Assembly: GCA_964446285.1 (NCBI GenBank) | Contig: CAYUNT010000015.1 | Location: 1 to 37,090, forward strand | Length of the DNA: 37,090 bases | Source of the DNA: CAYUNT01 sp964446285 | Lineage (GTDB): Bacteria > Sumerlaeota > Sumerlaeia > SLMS01 > CAYUNT01 | Reading direction: 5' to 3' | Part shown: in pieces, positions 33,329 to 37,090 of the stretch | Layout of the letters: each line of letters begins with the position of its first letter | Position numbering within the stretch: position 1 is the stretch's first letter | Position numbers and translations under genes: made by a program | The notes under the pieces: generated by a model | What the model saw: the letters and a program-made list of their open reading frames with translations, nothing else | Databases searched by the model: none | What the model was told of the DNA's origin: nothing

Positions 33329-34873
33329 TCATTCTTTCTCGTTCCCGTTTTCGCCGTCCGCCTTGTCTTCTTCCGGCGCGTCTGAGGCGAGCAGCGCGGC
33401 GGCCTCGCCTGCGGGAAGTTCCTGAACATCTTTGAGTTTTTTGCCGATGGCGCGCGACCGCACCTGGACTTTTTCAATGGTGTCTGATGCTTGGTGCAGT
33501 TTCTTTTGCACTGCCTCGAGAACGTCACCGTATTTCGACCATTCGGTTTTTACGGCGGCGAGCAGGTTCCACACCTCGCTGGATCGTTTCTCGATGGCGA
33601 GCGTGCGAAATCCCATCTGAAGACTGTTCAGAAGCGCCCACAGTGTCGTCGGCCCCGCCACCACGACGCGGCTGTCGCGCTGAAGCGTTTCGGTCAGACC
33701 CGTGCGGCGGATGACCTCGGCGAAAAGCCCCTCGATGGGCAGGAACAAAATGCCAAAATCCGTGGTTTTGGGCGGATTGATATACTTTTGGCTGATGTCG
33801 CGCGCGCAAGCCTTCACGCGATTTTCCAATTGCCTCCCCGCCTCTTCCACGCCCGGCGCGTCGGCGCGTTCCTGCGCGTCGAGCAGGCGCGTGTAATCTT
33901 CGATGGGGAACTTGGCGTCGATCGGGAGCCAGACGATTTCGTTTTTGTCCGCGCCCTGGCCCGGCAGTTTAATCGCGAATTCGACACGTTCGCCGCCGTC
34001 TTTGGGCGCAACGTTAGCGGCATACTGTTCGGGAGGGAGCGCCTGTTCAAGAAGCGCCCCAAGTTGCACTTCGCCCCAGATGCCGCGCGTTTTTACGTTC
34101 GTGAGAACCTTTTTCAGGTCGCCGACGCCCGCGGCGAGCGACTGCATTTCGCCCAGCCCCTTGTGAACAAGTTCCAGGCGTTCACTGACCTGGCGGAACG
34201 ACTCGCCGAGGCGATTTTCCAGCGTCCCCTGGAGTTTTTCGTCCACCGTCTGGCGCATCTGTTCCAGACGGCGGGCGTTGTCGTCCTGGATGTTCTGGAG
34301 TTTCCCTTCCACGGCGGCGCGAATCGTTTCCTGTTTTTTCTCCAGCGATTCGGAGAGTTTTGCGATTGCGCCAGACATCGCTTCGAGTTGTGTGCGCTGA
34401 AGCGCTGCCAGTTCGCCCATCGTATTTGTGATGGTTTTGGAAAGCGCCTGCAAGGTGCCGACGACTTCTTCGCGCAGTTGTTTGGCGCTGGCGGCGGATT
34501 CAGCGCGGATGCCATCGAGCCTTTCGCCGCTCGATTGCGCAAAGGCGGCAAGTTGGTTCGAGAAGGCATCGAGCTGCCCCTTTTGCACGTCGGCGGCGTC
34601 TCTCATGCGCTGCGTCACGGAATCGCCGAAGGTCTTGAGCGTTTCGATGAGTTCCTGGCGCTGTTCGCGCGCCGCCTTGGCCAGTTCTTCCCTGTTGCGG
34701 CCTGCTTCCTCGCGAATGGCGCGTTCGGCGCGCTCCTGGGCTTTTTCCAGGGCGTCGAGCCGCGACGCCAGCGCGGATGGATCGGATTGCGCCGCTCTTT
34801 TCAACAGCATAAGCAGCAAAACCACCGTCACAACGAGCAGCGCGACGGTTATGATGAGCAGGGTGTCAGTCAC
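33329..34873 (-). CDS. rmuC: RmuC-family protein
   Basis: A 514-residue protein of the RmuC family, a membrane-tethered putative nuclease or recombination limiter of poorly known mechanism. It has an N-terminal transmembrane helix (about 4-24, LLIITVALLVVTVVLLLML) and a long coiled coil (about 28-240) rich in Glu, Gln, Ala and Arg. The conserved core follows, with GIWGEVQLGALLEQAL, VWLPIDAKFPIEDY, ILFLPIEGLFAEV and AGPTTLWALLNSLQMGF. These blocks are all intact. The acidic C-terminus (EEDKADGENGNEKE) is low complexity. It is transcribed divergently from the OB-fold gene across a 367-bp spacer. Confidence 0.95.
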   Translation of the reverse strand: MTDTLLIITVALLVVTVVLLLMLLKRAAQSDPSALASRLDALEKAQERAERAIREEAGRNREELAKAAREQRQELIETLKTFGDSVTQRMRDAADVQKGQLDAFSNQLAAFAQSSGERLDGIRAESAASAKQLREEVVGTLQALSKTITNTMGELAALQRTQLEAMSGAIAKLSESLEKKQETIRAAVEGKLQNIQDDNARRLEQMRQTVDEKLQGTLENRLGESFRQVSERLELVHKGLGEMQSLAAGVGDLKKVLTNVKTRGIWGEVQLGALLEQALPPEQYAANVAPKDGGERVEFAIKLPGQGADKNEIVWLPIDAKFPIEDYTRLLDAQERADAPGVEEAGRQLENRVKACARDISQKYINPPKTTDFGILFLPIEGLFAEVIRRTGLTETLQRDSRVVVAGPTTLWALLNSLQMGFRTLAIEKRSSEVWNLLAAVKTEWSKYGDVLEAVQKKLHQASDTIEKVQVRSRAIGKKLKDVQELPAGEAAALLASDAPEEDKADGENGNEKE

Positions 34874-35240
34874 GGCAATCTCCCTGAAATGACAGTGTAT
34901 TCATTATTGTTGCGGCAAGAGGCGCTCGAATGTGTTTCGAGTTATACTGGCAAGAGGCGGCAACATGGAGCAAGGCGCTGCCTCCCTGTATGCGGCCAGC
35001 GTCCATGATTTGCTCCGCCGCACCGGCGATTATCTCAAGGGCTATCCTTCTTTGCAGAACCCTAAACGCAGTGAGAGGGCGAAAGCCGTTTGGATCGGCA
35101 ATAACGTCATAAATAGCGTCAAAAGAGGCCTGTGTGTTCGACAGAATGGTTGATTTGACTTGCGCCCCAACCCCGTTTCGCCCATTGCTTTATAGATATA
35201 TATCTCCCCGCGAAACTTCACGGGCAGAGGGCAACCTAAC
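34874..35240. other. Divergent spacer between rmuC and the OB-fold gene
   Basis: No gene I would call. A perfect 12-bp AT palindrome AGATATATATCT (35194-35205) lies 36-47 bp before the OB-fold start, and with the preceding TTATAG it could include the -10 region. GTTATACTGG near 34938 is another -10-like site. GAGGG lies 9 bases before the ATG at 35241. Confidence 0.4.
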
Positions 35241-36962
35241 ATGATGAATCCATTCCATTCTTCCGCATTCACAAATTCACGCAAAGAGGCCGGGCGTCTG
35301 GCGAAGCGATATTCTCTTTTGGCGCTGGCTTTTGCGCTGGCGTTCGCCTTCGCGCAGGGCGGATTCGCTCAAAGCGCCGCCCCAAGCGCGGCGCCCGACG
35401 CGTTCACCACGCTTCAGGCCCCCGACTCGGGAAAATCCGTCACGCTGGTGGGGCGGGTGGCCAGCATGTCGCCGCCCGAATCCGAATCCGCTCCGCACAA
35501 ATGGTATGTGACCGATGACAAGGGCGTGGTTCTGGTTGTGGTTTTTGACAACCTGTTCCAGGCGATCCAGCAGGGCATGGAGCCGATTGCAGCCGGAAAC
35601 ACCGTTCTGGTGCGCGGCAAAGTCTCCGTGCAGCGCGGCATTTTGCAGGTGGCCCCGGCTTCGGCGAGCGACGTTCAACAGGCCCCGGCCAACTCGCCCA
35701 TGGGCGTCTGGAGGACAAACCAGTTTGGGGCGAACGCGTCTTCCTCAGACATGTCTTCCGCATCCGCGGCCAAACCCGCCGCCGTGGCCGCCGCTCCAGC
35801 CGCTGTGGTTGCCGTTGCGCCTGCCCCAGCTGGCGCCGCCGCGTCCGCGCCCGCTGCCGGAGCGCTCACGGTGAGCCAGTTGAATGCGTCGAAAGTGGGC
35901 CAGTCGATTACGGTTCAGGGGCGCGTGTCCAAATTCCGCGCCAAATGGAATGAAAAATCCCCTTCGATCCTCTATTTGGATGAGGGCGGCGCGTCTGTGG
36001 AAGTAGTGTTTTGGGACGATGTGACGGCAGGTCTTGGCGCGCGCCTGGCAGGAGTAACGCAAACGGGCGCGGACGTTTGCGCCACGGGTGAACTGAAAGA
36101 TTATCGCGGGCGCATGCAGCTGCAGGTAAGCGACGCGGCGAATTTGCGGCTTGCCGGAGAAGCCGCCGCCGCGCCGGCCTCCGCATCTGTGCCGGCGATT
36201 TCTTCCGCCGCTGCCGCACCAGCTCAATCCTCCACGCAAGCAGGATCAGGTGCAGGCGCGGGGCAGCCGCAATTGTCTCATGCGCAGGCAGGCCAAGTAG
36301 TCACGGTGGAGGGAAATGTTACGCAAATCTGGTTGTCTGCCAATTCGCGCAAACCGTGGGGCATTGTGCTCAACGGTCCGCGCGGGACGGCAAACGTGGC
36401 ATTCACTCCGGAGGCCGCCGGGGCATCGGAGCAAGGTTCCTGGCTGGCGATTCAGCCGGGAACACCGGTTCGCGCCAAAGGCATTGTTGCTGAATCGCAA
36501 GGGCCTTTGGAAGTTCAAGTGGCGCGCGGGGCGGACATTCAGGTCGTTGCGGGAACCGCTCCCGCCGCCGCTGCCGCGGCTGCCCCAGCCGCGCCGCCCG
36601 CGAAGCCTGCCGCCGCCTCCGCTCCTGCATCGGCTCCGGCCCAGCCCGCGGCCGCCGCTGCAGCGCCCGCGCAGGTTCTTGCACCCTCGGCGATTAGCGC
36701 AAGCAACGTCGGCCAGACCGTCGCTGTGCGGGGAACGGTCCGGTCGGTGCGCCCGGGGCGTTCGGATCGGGCGCCCACGCGCGTGGAACTTGCCGACGAG
36801 AACGGCTCGGTGACGGTTGTGTTCTGGCGCGATTCAGGCCCTCAGTTTTTTGACGGACCCACCGCCCCCGTTGTGGGCAAGCCCTGGGGCGTTGTGGGCG
36901 AAGTGAGCGAATTCCAGAGCCAGTTGCAGGTGAAGGCCGCCCGCCTGTATGAAGGGCAATAG
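35241..36962 (+). CDS. Secreted protein with four OB-fold-like domains
   Basis: A 573-residue exported protein. The signal peptide hydrophobic core (about 25-40, LLALAFALAFAFAQGG) ends in FAQS. Four OB-like beta-barrel modules follow: about 58-145, 208-305, 345-437 and 483-572. Each opens with a G-x-x-V-T-V-x-G-x-V strand pair (SVTLVGRV, SITVQGRV, VVTVEGNV, TVAVRGTV), has a mid strand such as VEVVFW or VTVVFW, and closes with L-Q-V. They are joined by long Ala/Pro linkers. The modules resemble tRNA-anticodon/nucleic-acid-binding OB domains, so binding of extracellular or periplasmic nucleic acid or oligosaccharide is possible but unproven. An ATG three bases downstream is an equal start. A hairpin repeat follows the stop. 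Confidence 0.82.
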   Translation: MMNPFHSSAFTNSRKEAGRLAKRYSLLALAFALAFAFAQGGFAQSAAPSAAPDAFTTLQAPDSGKSVTLVGRVASMSPPESESAPHKWYVTDDKGVVLVVVFDNLFQAIQQGMEPIAAGNTVLVRGKVSVQRGILQVAPASASDVQQAPANSPMGVWRTNQFGANASSSDMSSASAAKPAAVAAAPAAVVAVAPAPAGAAASAPAAGALTVSQLNASKVGQSITVQGRVSKFRAKWNEKSPSILYLDEGGASVEVVFWDDVTAGLGARLAGVTQTGADVCATGELKDYRGRMQLQVSDAANLRLAGEAAAAPASASVPAISSAAAAPAQSSTQAGSGAGAGQPQLSHAQAGQVVTVEGNVTQIWLSANSRKPWGIVLNGPRGTANVAFTPEAAGASEQGSWLAIQPGTPVRAKGIVAESQGPLEVQVARGADIQVVAGTAPAAAAAAAPAAPPAKPAAASAPASAPAQPAAAAAAPAQVLAPSAISASNVGQTVAVRGTVRSVRPGRSDRAPTRVELADENGSVTVVFWRDSGPQFFDGPTAPVVGKPWGVVGEVSEFQSQLQVKAARLYEGQ

Positions 36963-36996
36963 CAGGCAGCAGCGGACGCCTTGCGGACTTCGCACA

Positions 36997-37038
36997 AAGG
37001 CGCAAGGACGCAAAGTGTATTTTGCGTTCTTGCGCCTT
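36997..37038. repeat. 18-bp inverted repeat after the OB-fold gene
   Basis: AAGGCGCAAGGACGCAAA (36997-37014) pairs with TTTGCGTTCTTGCGCCTT (37021-37038) at 17 of 18 positions around a 6-base loop. It carries the same 9-bp-periodic purine pattern as the other repeats and may end the OB-fold transcript. Confidence 0.75.
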
Positions 37039-37090
37039 ATACCATTTTCCTTTGATTCTGTTCCCAATCGCCTGTCACGGTTTTCGCGAG
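37039..37090. repeat. REP-like palindromic element, copy 2, cut by the window end
   Basis: The inverted copy of 4553-4601 (49 bases, 2 mismatches). It shows AATCGCCTG, TCA and CGGTTTTCGC before the sequence stops in what should be the loop of the palindrome. The other half would lie beyond the window. Confidence 0.7.

Noticed and set aside
34965..35153. Plus-strand short frame (MEQGAASLYAASVHDLLRR...) in the rmuC/OB-fold spacer
   Set aside because: No ribosome-binding site, no recognisable family, and it occupies an expected promoter region.

Overview
The window comes from a chromosome of moderately high GC that belongs to a Gram-negative, probably anaerobic bacterium. The diderm envelope is indicated by a heptosyltransferase-type glycosyltransferase, a giant AsmA-like protein and lipoprotein signals. 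Anaerobic hydrogen metabolism is indicated by a three-subunit [FeFe] hydrogenase and a Rex redox repressor. The type IV pilin-like protein with a leader followed by FTLIELLIVV, the dockerin-like C-termini and the dispersed 9-bp-periodic intergenic repeats recall PVC-group or Sumerlaeota/Hydrogenedentota-like metagenomic lineages. That placement is only an impression; no marker gene settles it.

Layout. 185-4432 (+): a secreted protein with a possible caspase-like His/Cys pair, a LysM plus L,D-transpeptidase, and a family 9 glycosyltransferase. 4433-4706: a block of palindromic and purine-rich repeats. 4707-8466 (-): hydC and an unusual hydB whose NuoF-like half is fused to a GltD/NfnB-like NADP(H) flavoprotein; a near-consensus Rex operator lies just upstream of hydC. 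8902-10398 (-): rtcB. 10725-17188 (+): a 2010-residue AsmA-like protein, translationally coupled to a small VanZ-like membrane protein. 17218-21637 (-): two tandem secreted paralogues with Fn3-like modules and a dockerin-like tail, sharing a perfectly identical 377-bp tract. 21800-23176 (-): a beta-lactamase-family lipoprotein. 23177-24094: a gene-free AT-rich region with six DnaA-box-like 9-mers, the best candidate for a chromosomal replication origin; genes on both sides point away from it. 24095-25561 (+): an AMIN plus Amidase_3 peptidoglycan amidase. 25955-28381 (+): a secreted protein with 14 FG-GAP repeats. 28526-29401 (-): rplM-rpsI. 29775-31706 (+): hydA, the catalytic hydrogenase subunit. 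Then a pilin-like gene (+), rex (+), rmuC (-) and a secreted four-OB-fold protein (+).

How the genes fit together. hydA, hydB and hydC together would make a soluble complex linking H2, ferredoxin and NAD(H), with an additional NADP(H) site from the fused GltD-like half. rex would sense NADH/NAD+ and repress hydCB through the operator at 8518-8535. hydA lies about 21 kb from hydCB, on the other side of the predicted origin. The second theme is the cell wall: the L,D-transpeptidase and the amidase have the same 18-bp sequence in their upstream regions. The rest is housekeeping (ribosomal proteins, RNA ligase, RmuC) and secreted repeat proteins of unknown function. I saw no tRNA, rRNA, CRISPR array, transposase or phage gene.
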